A program made the translations under genes and the position numbers. Below the pieces are notes generated by a model that saw nothing but the letters and a program-made list of their open reading frames with translations, was not told where the DNA came from and searched no databases. Of a stretch of 64,000 nucleotides of DNA, positions 26,801 to 34,698 are shown one piece after another; positions within the stretch are counted from its first letter, which is position 1, and every line of letters starts with the position of its first letter. The stretch comes from DASXKD01 sp963707905 (GTDB taxonomy: Bacteria > Actinomycetota > Actinomycetes > Streptosporangiales > Streptosporangiaceae): positions 1 to 64,000 of the forward strand of contig CAVPSA010000055.1 in NCBI GenBank assembly GCA_963707905.1, given 5' to 3'.

Positions 26801-27013
26801 CGGGTGCCTAAGGCGAACCTGGTGCCCGGCCGCGCCGGCCTGGCCGGTGCCGCGAGCCAGCCCGTGCCGTCCCGGTCCGCGGCCCAGACGCAGGCGCGCC
26901 TGGCCAGCTTCCAGCGGGCGGTGCGGGAGGCACGTGCCGCCGCCCAGGCCGGGGATGCCGAACAGGGCGAGGATGCCGAACAGGGCGAGGAAGACAGCGG
27001 CCAGGCGGACTAG
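23816..27013 (+). CDS. NIT-domain sensor histidine kinase (copy 2, intact)
   Basis: 1065 residues, the complete version of the kinase. Order: disordered Gly/Pro-rich N-terminus to about 140, membrane helix, NIT-type helical sensor outside the cell (about 165-455), second helix, HAMP (RPLRRLRAGALEVAGIRLPE), dimerisation region (FQMDHLATRMRRN) and HATPase (ELVENATSFS, DQGVGMG, RMGLFVVARLAARHG). The long Ala/Pro-rich tail ends with SRLPIFESVESDWF, LPQRVPKANLVPG and an acidic end. Against copy 1 the sensor has changes such as LGQLPYLRY for LDDLRYLRY and LFPLEVV for LYPLVVV, while the ATPase core is nearly unchanged. The roadblock, DUF742 and GTPase genes that usually follow such kinases are missing. 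Confidence 0.88.
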   Translation: MASRAGRQARVIGLVSGARAGKSRIKAGHGLRGRGNGVPNGPAPAPDVSVAAPDEHEAAPNGRPAAPGPGPVTGPQSNGSHAGAGRIGADGAGVPGSGADGPGVPAGGPGSPGVPGSGLGGPGGQRGGAGRSSLKNWRVRSRLLLLIAIPTVTALVLGGVRIASATQSALAFQRAEERAVLAADVTQLVQRLETERDQTVYFIALGNSGRPGYLAPLPAPKRSGAIQQYRVIQAFYRQTDQAIAHFHALLAQYHDAYSSAAEQRVSSALAGLGQLPYLRYASTRTQLFPLEVVHKYADLIDNLLVIDDQTAQGTGDPVLSQTVAVLDQVSRMKEEASAQRAILAAALLQGNLTQLEVSALNTAQANQASGLQAFNLSATAAQREQWDNTVSGSFVYLAPSQEQQAEALQATTRSLKGDSLTAAGFYDAMTSGIGQMGSVERSLAMDVINQANSLRKSAVTSAILVGIAVLLLFGLALLFTMMVVRSMVRPLRRLRAGALEVAGIRLPETVRRMSEGEGGGAPLDVAPIEVDSTDEIGEVARAFDQVHREAVRLASNEAALRGNVNAMFVNLSRRSQSLVERQIRLIDDLEQGEQDSERLANLFQMDHLATRMRRNSENLLVLAGHEVSRRWTQSVGLVDVLRAAVSEIEQYERVSLNVQPGIAVRGQAVNDVVHLLAELVENATSFSAAETPVAVSGHLLNSGGVLLDITDQGVGMGAEEMAHANWRLDNPPVVDVAVSRRMGLFVVARLAARHGIRVRLRPASMGGLTALVWLPDEAIAHESAGFTAGFRKLDPSALDDPALAGPSLGDAGLADPGSGGRWAGARAQSGDPAAGPALPGRHASAPAFAGEPQAAVDQGLASDQQLADQVVADQGAGGGWAGEPSAAVQAVSAARVPRFTDGIPGSAPAGAGAPVMAAPVGVIVPPAVAPAAQSRLPIFESVESDWFRRSRQGGDAPDSGVPTEAWSSPADEGWHAAEVAHAPVSDGLTASGLPQRVPKANLVPGRAGLAGAASQPVPSRSAAQTQARLASFQRAVREARAAAQAGDAEQGEDAEQGEEDSGQAD

Positions 27014-27068
27014 CCGGCAGGCGGACCGTCAACTGGTGACCGCCGGCTGGCCGCCCGGGCCGGCTGGC

Positions 27069-27932
27069 TCAGGCCTGCCGCCTGGCTAGCACGATGCTGG
27101 CGAACGCGCACAGGATGCCTACCGCGAAGATCACGCTGCCGAAGACGAACACCTGCGGCGGAATGCCGACCCGGGTGGCGCCGTACACCCAGACCGGGAA
27201 CGGCACCACGTTGCCGCTGACGAAGTTCGAGGTCACGAAGTCGTCGATGGACAGGGCGAACGCCATCAGGGCACCCGCCAGGATGCCGGGCATGATGAGC
27301 GGCAGGGTGATCTTCTGGAAGGTGGTCCAGGAGTTCGCGCCGAGGTCGGCGGCGGCCTCCTCCAGCGATCGGTCGAATCCGGCCAGCCGGGCCCGCACCG
27401 TGACCGTCACGTAGGCGATGCTGAACGCGACGTGCGCCAGCAGCAGGGTCATGAAGCCACGGGCCAGGTTGATGGTGACGAACAGGCCGAGCAGCGAGGC
27501 GCCGAGGACGATCTCCGGCGCCGCGATGTTCAGGAACATCACCTGTTCCACGAACGTCCTGCCACGGAATCTCGGTGGGCGGTAGCGCACCAGGGCCAGG
27601 GCCAGCAGCGTGCCCACGACCGTGGCGAGCAGCGTGCTGGCGATGCCCAGCCGGATCGTCAGCCAGAACGCCGAGGTGAGCCCGGGGACGTTGCTCCACT
27701 GCTGGTACCACTGCGTGGTGAACCCGTTCCAGCTGAAGCTGACCTGCGGCAGGCCGGTGGTCACCTTGTTGAAGCTGTAGGCGACCATCACGAAGATCGG
27801 CAGCACCAGGTAGGCGATGACCAGCCACGAGTAGACCGCGAGCCCGCCGCCGCGCCGCCGCCGGCGGCGCCGCGGGGCCCGGTGCCCCGGCCGCGTGGCT
27901 TCGCGCTCGGCCGTCGCGAAGGTGGCGGTCAC
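27069..27932 (-). CDS. potC: polyamine-type ABC transporter permease (PotC-like)
   Basis: 287 residues with a basic N-terminus (run of Arg near 22-28) and six membrane helices. The EAA loop that contacts the ATPase is present as EEAAADLGANSWTTFQKITLP (about 190-210). YSFNKVTTGLPQVSFSWNG and LSIDDFVTSNFVSG are typical of the PotC half of spermidine/putrescine importers. It is the last gene of a minus-strand operon and overlaps the preceding permease by the ATGA at 27929-27932. It converges with the duplicated kinase, whose stop is 55 bases away. Confidence 0.9.
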   Translation of the reverse strand: MTATFATAEREATRPGHRAPRRRRRRRGGGLAVYSWLVIAYLVLPIFVMVAYSFNKVTTGLPQVSFSWNGFTTQWYQQWSNVPGLTSAFWLTIRLGIASTLLATVVGTLLALALVRYRPPRFRGRTFVEQVMFLNIAAPEIVLGASLLGLFVTINLARGFMTLLLAHVAFSIAYVTVTVRARLAGFDRSLEEAAADLGANSWTTFQKITLPLIMPGILAGALMAFALSIDDFVTSNFVSGNVVPFPVWVYGATRVGIPPQVFVFGSVIFAVGILCAFASIVLARRQA

Positions 27933-28771
27933 AGGTACTCCTCGATGGTCCGGGAGCCGAGCAGCCGGGCGTAGGCGAAGATGCCGACCAGCGCGATCGC
28001 CAGCAGCACCGCCGACAGGGCCGACCCGCCCGCGTAGTCCAGGTTGGTCAGGAACGCGTTCTGGATGACGGTCCCGATCATCGTGTCGTTCGTGCCGCCG
28101 AGGATCTGCTGGTTCACGTAGTCGCCGAGGGCCGGGATGAACGTGAGCAGGAACGCCGCGAACAGGCCGGGGATGGTGAGCGGGAGGATGACCCGGGTGA
28201 ACGCCTCCCGCTTGCTCGCGTACAGGTCGTAGGCGGCGTCAAGCACGGTCTTGTCGATCCGCTCGATCGCCACGTACAGCGGCAGCGCGGTGAACGGCAG
28301 GTAGTTGTAGGCCAGGCCGGCCACCACCGCAGAGCCGGTGGCGAGCACGTGGAAGTTCTGCGGCAGCAGGTGCCAGTTTTTCAGGGTGCCCAGGACGATG
28401 CCCTGGTCGGACAGGATGAACTCCCACACGATGGTGCGGATCACGAACGAGACGAAGAACGGCACCAGCAGCATGAGCAGGAAGAAGTTCTTCTTCGAGC
28501 CGCCGTAGAACGCGATCCAGTAGGCGATCGGGAACGACACGACCAGGTCGATGATCGTGGCCGCCCCGGCGAAGTAGATGCTGGTGAGGAACTGCGCGTG
28601 GTACAGGCTGACCTGCTGCCAGAACTCACCCCAGTGCCAGGTCATGACGCAGGCGCCGGTGCCGAAGTTGCAGGTCTGCAGCGACAGCGACAGCATCACG
28701 ACCAGCGGCACCAGGAACAGCGCAAGGAGCCACAACCCGGCCGGCAGGCTGAGCAGGTACGGTGCCAGCAC
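27929..28771 (-). CDS. potB: polyamine-type ABC transporter permease (PotB-like)
   Basis: 280 residues, six membrane helices, with the EAA loop DAAYDLYASKREAFTRVILPLTIPG (split here for reference: DAAYDLYASK at about 187). FVSFVIRTIVWEFIL and ALGDYVNQQILGG are standard PotB motifs. The start is GTG 28771; the frame is open upstream back to the stop of the binding-protein gene, but there is no better start codon, so a non-standard start cannot be excluded (RRRARPGK would precede). It forms the membrane channel with the next permease. Confidence 0.88.
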   Translation of the reverse strand: MLAPYLLSLPAGLWLLALFLVPLVVMLSLSLQTCNFGTGACVMTWHWGEFWQQVSLYHAQFLTSIYFAGAATIIDLVVSFPIAYWIAFYGGSKKNFFLLMLLVPFFVSFVIRTIVWEFILSDQGIVLGTLKNWHLLPQNFHVLATGSAVVAGLAYNYLPFTALPLYVAIERIDKTVLDAAYDLYASKREAFTRVILPLTIPGLFAAFLLTFIPALGDYVNQQILGGTNDTMIGTVIQNAFLTNLDYAGGSALSAVLLAIALVGIFAYARLLGSRTIEEYL

Positions 28772-28834
28772 CTTGCCCGGCCGCGCCCTGCGGCGCTGCG
28801 TTACGCCGCCCGTGGCGCAGCGCCCTCCGCGTCG

Positions 28835-30169
28835 TCACGCGCCCTGGGTGATCGGCAGGAACAGGTTGTTCCACGCGGTCAGTTCTTCCTGGGACTTGTA
28901 CTTGTAGTAGTTCCTGGAGTTCTGGATGTACGGCTTCGTGGGGAACACCGTGGGCGCCTTGGCCGTGGTGGAGAACGGCAGGCCGATGGATGGATGCATC
29001 GCCTTCAGCGTCTGCTCGGCCCAGCCGGTGGGGTGCAGCAGCACGTCCTGGGCATCAGGCACCGGGCAGACGTAGTCGTTGTAGTACTCCACGACCGCCT
29101 GGACATCCGGCTGGTAGTAGTAGTCCATCAGCGTCATGGCGTCCTTGGGGTTCTGCGCGTACGCCGGGATGCACATGTTGTCGGTCCAGAACATGCCGCC
29201 CTCGTGGGGGATCAGCAGGTGCAGGTCGCTGGTCTTGCTGTTCAGGTCGGCCTGGAAGATGTCGCCGGACCAGGCCTGGCTGACCACCGTGTCGCCGTTC
29301 TTCAGGTGGGTGATGTAGTCCTGGTCGTAGTAGGCGCGGACGATCCCGTCGCTCTTCTGCGTCTGCAGCTTCTTGGCCGCCCTCGCCCAGTCGGACTCGG
29401 TGGAGGTGGCCGGGTCCACACCGATCGCCAGCAGGCCGAGGCTGCCGAGTTCCTGCGGGTCGGCCATCATGCCGACCTTGCCGGAGTACCTCCGGTCGAA
29501 CAGGATGCCCACACTGTCGCCCGGGTCCTTGATGACCGAGCCGTTGTAGCCGATCGCGGTCCAGCCCGACTGCCAGGCCATCGTGTACTTGTTGCCCGGG
29601 TCCCAGGAGGTGTTCGCCACCAGCGGGCTCGCGTACTTGTGGAAGTTGACCATCGCGCTCTGGTCGAGCGGGGTCAGCCAGCCGTAGTTGATCAGGTAGC
29701 CGAGCGGCGGGCTGTTGTTGGTCATCACGATGATGTCGTAGCCGGTGTACTGCTGCGCCTGCAGCGACGGCCGGATCTTGGCGTAGAACGGCAGGTTGTC
29801 GCTGATCGCCTCGGTGTAGTTGACCTGGATGCCGGTGAGGCTGGTGAAGTGCTCAAGCGTCGGGTGCTTGCCCTTGAGCACGTCGATGTAATAGGGCCAG
29901 TTCGCGAAGTTGACCGTGTGGTGCAGCTTCTGCTTGGCCCACCACGAGGGCGAGCCGACACCGCCGGGCTTGGCGGTCGGGCCGGCTACCGCCGCGCCCT
30001 TGACGCCGCAGGCGGCGAGGAACGCCGACACGCCGAGCGCGCCCGCGCCGGTCCCCGCGGCCCTCAGCATCTGGCGGCGGGACATGCGCCGCTGCGTCAG
30101 GCCACGCCAGATGGACGGGTCGAGAGCGGGGTCATTGGACTCCGGCTGCGGACTGTGCTGATCTTGCAT
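28835..30169 (-). CDS. potD: polyamine-type substrate-binding protein (PotD-like), Tat lipoprotein
   Basis: 444 residues from ATG 30169, preceded by GGAGGAAG. A twin-arginine signal (MSRRQMLRAAG) sits about 28 residues in and leads to a lipobox ending LAAC, so the protein is probably exported folded and then lipid-anchored. The mature part has LHHTVNFANWPYYID, LTGIQVNYTEAI, the GYDIIVMTNN segment and WSGDIFQADL, matching the PotD family of polyamine-binding proteins. An in-frame start at 30223 would only add unrelated residues. The ligand is inferred from the family, not from individual residues. Confidence 0.88.
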   Translation of the reverse strand: MQDQHSPQPESNDPALDPSIWRGLTQRRMSRRQMLRAAGTGAGALGVSAFLAACGVKGAAVAGPTAKPGGVGSPSWWAKQKLHHTVNFANWPYYIDVLKGKHPTLEHFTSLTGIQVNYTEAISDNLPFYAKIRPSLQAQQYTGYDIIVMTNNSPPLGYLINYGWLTPLDQSAMVNFHKYASPLVANTSWDPGNKYTMAWQSGWTAIGYNGSVIKDPGDSVGILFDRRYSGKVGMMADPQELGSLGLLAIGVDPATSTESDWARAAKKLQTQKSDGIVRAYYDQDYITHLKNGDTVVSQAWSGDIFQADLNSKTSDLHLLIPHEGGMFWTDNMCIPAYAQNPKDAMTLMDYYYQPDVQAVVEYYNDYVCPVPDAQDVLLHPTGWAEQTLKAMHPSIGLPFSTTAKAPTVFPTKPYIQNSRNYYKYKSQEELTAWNNLFLPITQGA

Positions 30170-30226
30170 CGCTTCCTCCAAAACGCAGCCGTCCGGGCCC
30201 GTCACGCGGTCCCGGCCGGTCACGGC

Positions 30227-31444
30227 CTAGCCAATTGGATACGAGTGTTCTGGCTGCCACGACAGCCATACGCTGTCCCCCCGGGCAGCCACGTCACCGG
30301 CGGCGGCCGAGTTCTGCTGGAAGACAACGATGTCGGCGCCGGTCGTGGTGGCGACAGAGAAGTTGGTGGAGGTGCCGAGATACACCACCTCGGTGACCTC
30401 ACCCCGCAGCACGCAACCGCGGCCGGCCGGCCGGGTGGCGGAGATCTCGATCTTCTCCGGGCGGACCGTGAGCTCCAGCGGTGCGCCGGGGGCCAGGCCC
30501 GCGCCGTTGACCGGCACGACGATCCGCTCGTCGGGACTCACCTCGATGACGGCGTGGCCGCCGTCCACCTGGGTCGCCGTGCCGGTGATCAGGTTCGACG
30601 TGCCGATGAAGCCCGCGACGAACCGCGTCCTTGGATGCTCGTAGATGTCCCGCGGCGTGCCGAGGTGCTCAATCGCGCCGTCGTTCATGACCGCGATCCG
30701 GTCCGACATCGTGAGCGCTTCGTTCTGGTCGTGGGTCACGTACACGAACGTGATCCCGACCTCCCGCTGGATCCGTTTCAGCTCCACCTGCATCGCCTGG
30801 CGGAGCTTGAGGTCCAGGGCACCGAGCGGCTCGTCGAGCAGGAGCGCCCTTGGCCTGTTCACCAGGGCACGGGCAAGCGCAACCCGCTGCTGCTGGCCGC
30901 CGGACAGTTCCTTGGGACGGCGCTCGCCACGGCCGCCCAGATCGACGATCTCCAGCATCTCGCCGACCCGGCGCGTGACTTCGTCCTTGGCGGCCTTCTT
31001 GCGCCGCAGGCCGAACGCCACGTTTTCGAAGACGCTCATGTGCGGGAACAGGGCGTAGGACTGGAACACCATGTTGACGTCGCGCTTGTTCGGCGGGACT
31101 CCGGTGACATCCGAGCCGTGCAGCCGGATGGCACCGCGGGTCGGCTCCTCGAAGCCGGCGATCATCCGCATCGTGGTGGTCTTGCCGCATCCCGACGGGC
31201 CGAGCAGGGAGAAGAACTCGCCCTCGGCGATCGCCAGGTCGAGCCCGCGCACCGCGGTGACGATCTCGCCGCGGGCCTGGAACTCCTTCGCGACGCCCGC
31301 AAGCTCGATGGCGGGCAGATCGGCCGCGCGGCCTGCTGTTTCGCGGGCATCGGCCGTGACGCCGGCCTGGCTTCCCGGCAGGGTGGCCGATGTCGCCCGG
31401 TCTGGCTGGGTTCCCGCCCAAGGGGGCAGATGGCTCTCGGTCAT
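30227..31444 (-). CDS. potA: polyamine-type ABC transporter ATPase (PotA-like)
   Basis: First gene of the operon. From ATG 31444 it gives about 405 residues with an unusual ~45-residue disordered N-terminal lead before the ATPase fold. Walker A is GPSGCGKTT, the Q-loop VFQSYALFPHMSV, the signature LSGGQQQRVALARAL, Walker B LLLDEPLGALD and the switch His in YVTHDQNEAL. The C-terminal third is the TOBE-type regulatory domain (LTVRPEKIEIS, VVYLGTSTNFSV). A longer in-frame start at 31516 is possible. Downstream genes follow in the order binding protein, PotB, PotC. Confidence 0.9.
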   Translation of the reverse strand: MTESHLPPWAGTQPDRATSATLPGSQAGVTADARETAGRAADLPAIELAGVAKEFQARGEIVTAVRGLDLAIAEGEFFSLLGPSGCGKTTTMRMIAGFEEPTRGAIRLHGSDVTGVPPNKRDVNMVFQSYALFPHMSVFENVAFGLRRKKAAKDEVTRRVGEMLEIVDLGGRGERRPKELSGGQQQRVALARALVNRPRALLLDEPLGALDLKLRQAMQVELKRIQREVGITFVYVTHDQNEALTMSDRIAVMNDGAIEHLGTPRDIYEHPRTRFVAGFIGTSNLITGTATQVDGGHAVIEVSPDERIVVPVNGAGLAPGAPLELTVRPEKIEISATRPAGRGCVLRGEVTEVVYLGTSTNFSVATTTGADIVVFQQNSAAAGDVAARGDSVWLSWQPEHSYPIG

Positions 31445-31823
31445 GAACGGTCGCGCGTCTCTCTCTTCACGAAGGGCAACCCCTGGACATGACCGGCCGG
31501 GCCACCCCCCAGGCATTTCATCCTGGCCCCAGGCGTCCGATCCTGGCAGACAAACGGAATGAAATCCACCGAATCAGTAACTATACCGGCCCACTAACGA
31601 CGAATTCAGTCAGTACAGGAGTTCGCCCCATGCCGCGGGCGCCCCGGACCGCAACCTTCCGTCACAGAAGTGATCACCTTGCGTCACAGCTGGCCGGCCC
31701 GAAGCCGCCACACCGGTCCCATCCGGCGCGTGGCTCGCAGGACTTGCCTGACCGCGCGCCACGCTCGGCGGCGGGTGACCGGGCCGGCCCTATGATCAGC
31801 GATGCGGCGGGAGGAGCAGCACC
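31445..31823. other. divergent intergenic region, pot operon / TMEM175 gene
   Basis: About 380 bases between two diverging genes. It contains a moderately AT-rich stretch (31555-31620, with AGTAACTATA) that probably holds the pot operon promoter. A GGGAGGAG ribosome site sits directly before the TMEM175 start. No hairpin or riboswitch-like fold stood out. Confidence 0.4.
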
Positions 31824-32432
<609 letters not shown>

Positions 32433-32450
32433 CCGCCGGGCGATCGCAGC

Positions 32451-32930
32451 TCAGGCAGGGGCGCCGTCCCGCGCCGCCTGGCTGGGCGGGCCGGCGGCGG
32501 TCCGCGGGGTGGTGTCCGCGGCCTGGAGCGGCTCCCCGCAGGCCTGGCAGATCACTTCCGCGACGACCCGGTGCCCGCAGTGGTGCTGCAGCACCATCGG
32601 CGGGCCGTCGTCGCCGGCCAGGTACTTGTCGCCCCAGCGCATCAGCGTGGTGATCACGGGATACAGGTCGCGGCCGGCGTCGGTGAGCCGGTACTCGTAC
32701 CTGGCCGGGTGCTCGCAGTACTGCCGGCGTTCCAGGATCCCGGCGCCGACCAGCGTGCGCAGCCTGGCCGCCAGCGTGTCGCGCGGCGCACCGGTGCGCC
32801 GGGCCATCTCGTCGAACTTGCGGTTGCCGAGGAAGACCTCGCGCACCGCGAGCAGCGCCCACTTCTCCCCGACGATGTCGAGCGTGCGCGCCACCGAGCA
32901 CGGACGAGGTTGTGCGGTGGCTGCGGTCAT
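32451..32930 (-). CDS. HxlR-family transcriptional regulator
   Basis: 159 residues from ATG 32930. The winged helix is typical: CSVARTLDIVGEKWALLAV (about 12), RKFDEMARRTGAPRDTLAARL, GILERRQY, and YRLTDAGRDLYPVI. The N-terminal Cys 12 is the position used for redox sensing in several HxlR proteins. The C-terminus adds HHCGHRVV and CQACGEPL, a possible metal-binding ribbon. It is transcribed away from an MFS exporter gene 91 bases off, the usual set-up of a local repressor of that exporter. Longer in-frame starts run through the MFS promoter and are unlikely. Confidence 0.88.
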   Translation of the reverse strand: MTAATAQPRPCSVARTLDIVGEKWALLAVREVFLGNRKFDEMARRTGAPRDTLAARLRTLVGAGILERRQYCEHPARYEYRLTDAGRDLYPVITTLMRWGDKYLAGDDGPPMVLQHHCGHRVVAEVICQACGEPLQAADTTPRTAAGPPSQAARDGAPA

Positions 32931-32936
32931 CTGCCC

Positions 32937-32971
32937 ATTGTACTTGTTAGTTGGGATTCTGGACGTACATG
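32937..32971. promoter_or_regulatory. candidate operator between hxlR-type gene and MFS gene
   Basis: TGTAC at 32939-32943 and GTACA at 32965-32969 form an inverted repeat in the 91-base divergent region, enclosing TACTTGTTAGTT. HxlR-type regulators bind short dyads of this size upstream of their own and target genes. The arms are only five bases, so this is a weak prediction. Confidence 0.3.
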
Positions 32972-33021
32972 CGATACGACGGGTAGGGTGGGTCCAGATT
33001 CCGGACTGACTGGAGGGCGTG

Positions 33022-34698
33022 GTGAGCCAAACAACGCCGGCACCGGCCGCAATCCGCACCGCGGAGCCGGGCGGGGACCGCAGTGGGCGGCAGGTGACCG
33101 CGATCGTGGGTGTCCTGTCCCTGGCGGTGTTCATGTCCAGCCTGGATCTGTTCATCGTCAATCTCGCGTTCCCCTACATCGGCAGGCAGTACCCGGGCAC
33201 CAGCCTGGGCTCGCTGTCCTGGGTGCTCAACGCGTACACGATCGTCTTCGCGGCGGTGCTGGTTCCCGCTGGCCGGTGGGCCGACCGGGCCGGCCGCCGC
33301 CGGGTGCTGATCGGTGGCCTCGGCACGTTCGTCGCCGGCTCGGTGCTGTGCGGCGTGGCGCCGGGCGTCGCCGCGCTGGTCGCGGCCCGGATCCTCCAGG
33401 CGGCCGGGGCGGGCCTGATGGTGCCCGCGTCGCTGTCCCTCGTGCTGGCCGCCGTACCGCCGCGGGCCAGGCCGCAGGCCCTGGGCACCTGGTCCGCGCT
33501 CGGCGCGCTCGGGGCTGCGCTCGGCCCGGTGATCGGTGGCAGCCTGGTCCAGTTCAGCTGGCGCTGGGTGTTCTGGATCAACGTGCCCGTCGGGCTCGCG
33601 GCCATCGCGCTGGCCTACCGGGTGGTGCCGGAGAGCAGGGACGAGCAGGCCAGGGGACGGCCCGACCTGATCGGCGCCGGGCTGCTGGCGGCGGCCGTCG
33701 GCCTGGTCGCGCTCGCGCTGGTCAAGGCCCCGGAATGGGGCTGGGGCTCACCGGCCTTCGCCGGCGTGCTGCTCGCGGCGCTGGCCTGCGGGGCCGCCGT
33801 GGTGGCCCGGTCCCGGCGGCACCACTCCCCGGTCATCGAACTCGAACTGCTCCGCTCCCGGACCTTCACCGGCGCGTTCGCCGCCTCGATCCTCTACTAC
33901 GCCGGGTTCGGGGCCTTCGTGCTCAACTCGGTCGAGTTCCTCACCGGCGTGTGGCATTACTCAGCCGTGGTCGCGGGCCTGGCCATCGCGCCCGGGCCGC
34001 TCATGGTGCTGCCGTTCGCCCGTGTCGTCGCGCCCCGCCTGGCCGGCTGGCTCGGCGGGCCGGGGCGGGTGGCGGTCATCGGCTGCGCCGTCAACGCCGC
34101 CGGGCAGCTCCTCTGGTTCGCCCAGATCCAGCAGCGCCCGGCCTACCTGACCCACCTGCTGCCCGCGCAACTGCTCGGCGGGGCCGGTGTGGGCCTGGCC
34201 ATCCCCTCGCTGCTGGCGGCGGGCAGCGCCGCGCTCACCCCGGCCAGGTTCGGCGCCGGAAGCGGGATCCTGAACACCGCACGCCAGGTCGGCACCGTGC
34301 TGGGAGTCGCCGGGCTGGTGGCCATCCTCACCCACGTTTCCCGCGCGGACCCCATCGCCAGCTACCGGCACGGCCTGAGCCTGATCGTGGCCTTCTTCGC
34401 CGCGGCCGGTGTGACCGCCGCCGCGTTGCTGACCCGCCGGCCGCTGTCCCGGCGGCCGTCCCGGCAGGCGCGGTGCCGGTGCCGCCGGGCAGCCGCGAGC
34501 CGGCCGGTCAGGTGGTCACCGGAGGCGGCTCCTGACGGGCCATGCTCCCGCCGTCGTCTGGCGCGGTGGCCTGGCCGCTGGCTTCCTCGGTCCGTTCCGG
34601 CAACAGCAGCAGCGCGCCCACGAGGAAGCAGACCGCGCCGACGAACGTGCCCAGGTTCGCCCGCTCGGCGTTCCGCAGCTGGCCGGTCACCGGGCTGA
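33022..34698 (+). CDS. MFS drug exporter of the DHA2 type
   Basis: A membrane exporter with about 14 helices. It has SLDLFIVNLAFPYIG in helix 1, the motif A loop GRWADRAGRRRVL (about 90), RILQAAGAGLMVPASLSL and the motif C region LGALGAALGPVIGGSLVQ. GTG 33022 follows GGAGGG. The helices end near 34440; after that this frame becomes an Arg-rich tail overlapping the opposite gene for 190 bases. In another frame a more natural ending (PAGAVPVPPGSREPAG, stop at 34535) appears, so I suspect a frameshift near 34440 and a true end at 34535. Likely controlled by the divergent HxlR regulator. Confidence 0.82.
   Translation: MSQTTPAPAAIRTAEPGGDRSGRQVTAIVGVLSLAVFMSSLDLFIVNLAFPYIGRQYPGTSLGSLSWVLNAYTIVFAAVLVPAGRWADRAGRRRVLIGGLGTFVAGSVLCGVAPGVAALVAARILQAAGAGLMVPASLSLVLAAVPPRARPQALGTWSALGALGAALGPVIGGSLVQFSWRWVFWINVPVGLAAIALAYRVVPESRDEQARGRPDLIGAGLLAAAVGLVALALVKAPEWGWGSPAFAGVLLAALACGAAVVARSRRHHSPVIELELLRSRTFTGAFAASILYYAGFGAFVLNSVEFLTGVWHYSAVVAGLAIAPGPLMVLPFARVVAPRLAGWLGGPGRVAVIGCAVNAAGQLLWFAQIQQRPAYLTHLLPAQLLGGAGVGLAIPSLLAAGSAALTPARFGAGSGILNTARQVGTVLGVAGLVAILTHVSRADPIASYRHGLSLIVAFFAAAGVTAAALLTRRPLSRRPSRQARCRCRRAAASRPVRWSPEAAPDGPCSRRRLARWPGRWLPRSVPATAAARPRGSRPRRRTCPGSPARRSAAGRSPG

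Larger units (their letters stand above)
20434..27018. repeat. tandem duplication, unit 2
   Basis: Second copy of the 6.6-kb unit, joined to unit 1 by a 36-base spacer (20398-20433). It holds the GT-C-like gene without its first codons, the lipoprotein gene and an intact kinase gene. Its kinase tail has an extra 18-base repeat near 26950 (an added EDAEQG). Divergence is uneven: the kinase catalytic part and the lipoprotein are almost unchanged, while the kinase sensor domain and linker differ more. Confidence 0.9.

Noticed and set aside
17232..27018. Complete conservon (cvnABCD)
   Set aside because: The kinase is of the cvnA type, but no roadblock/LC7, DUF742 or small GTPase gene follows in either unit.
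28349..31492. 1047-codon plus-strand open frame
   Set aside because: Antisense shadow of the pot operon, where all four minus-strand genes have clear family motifs.
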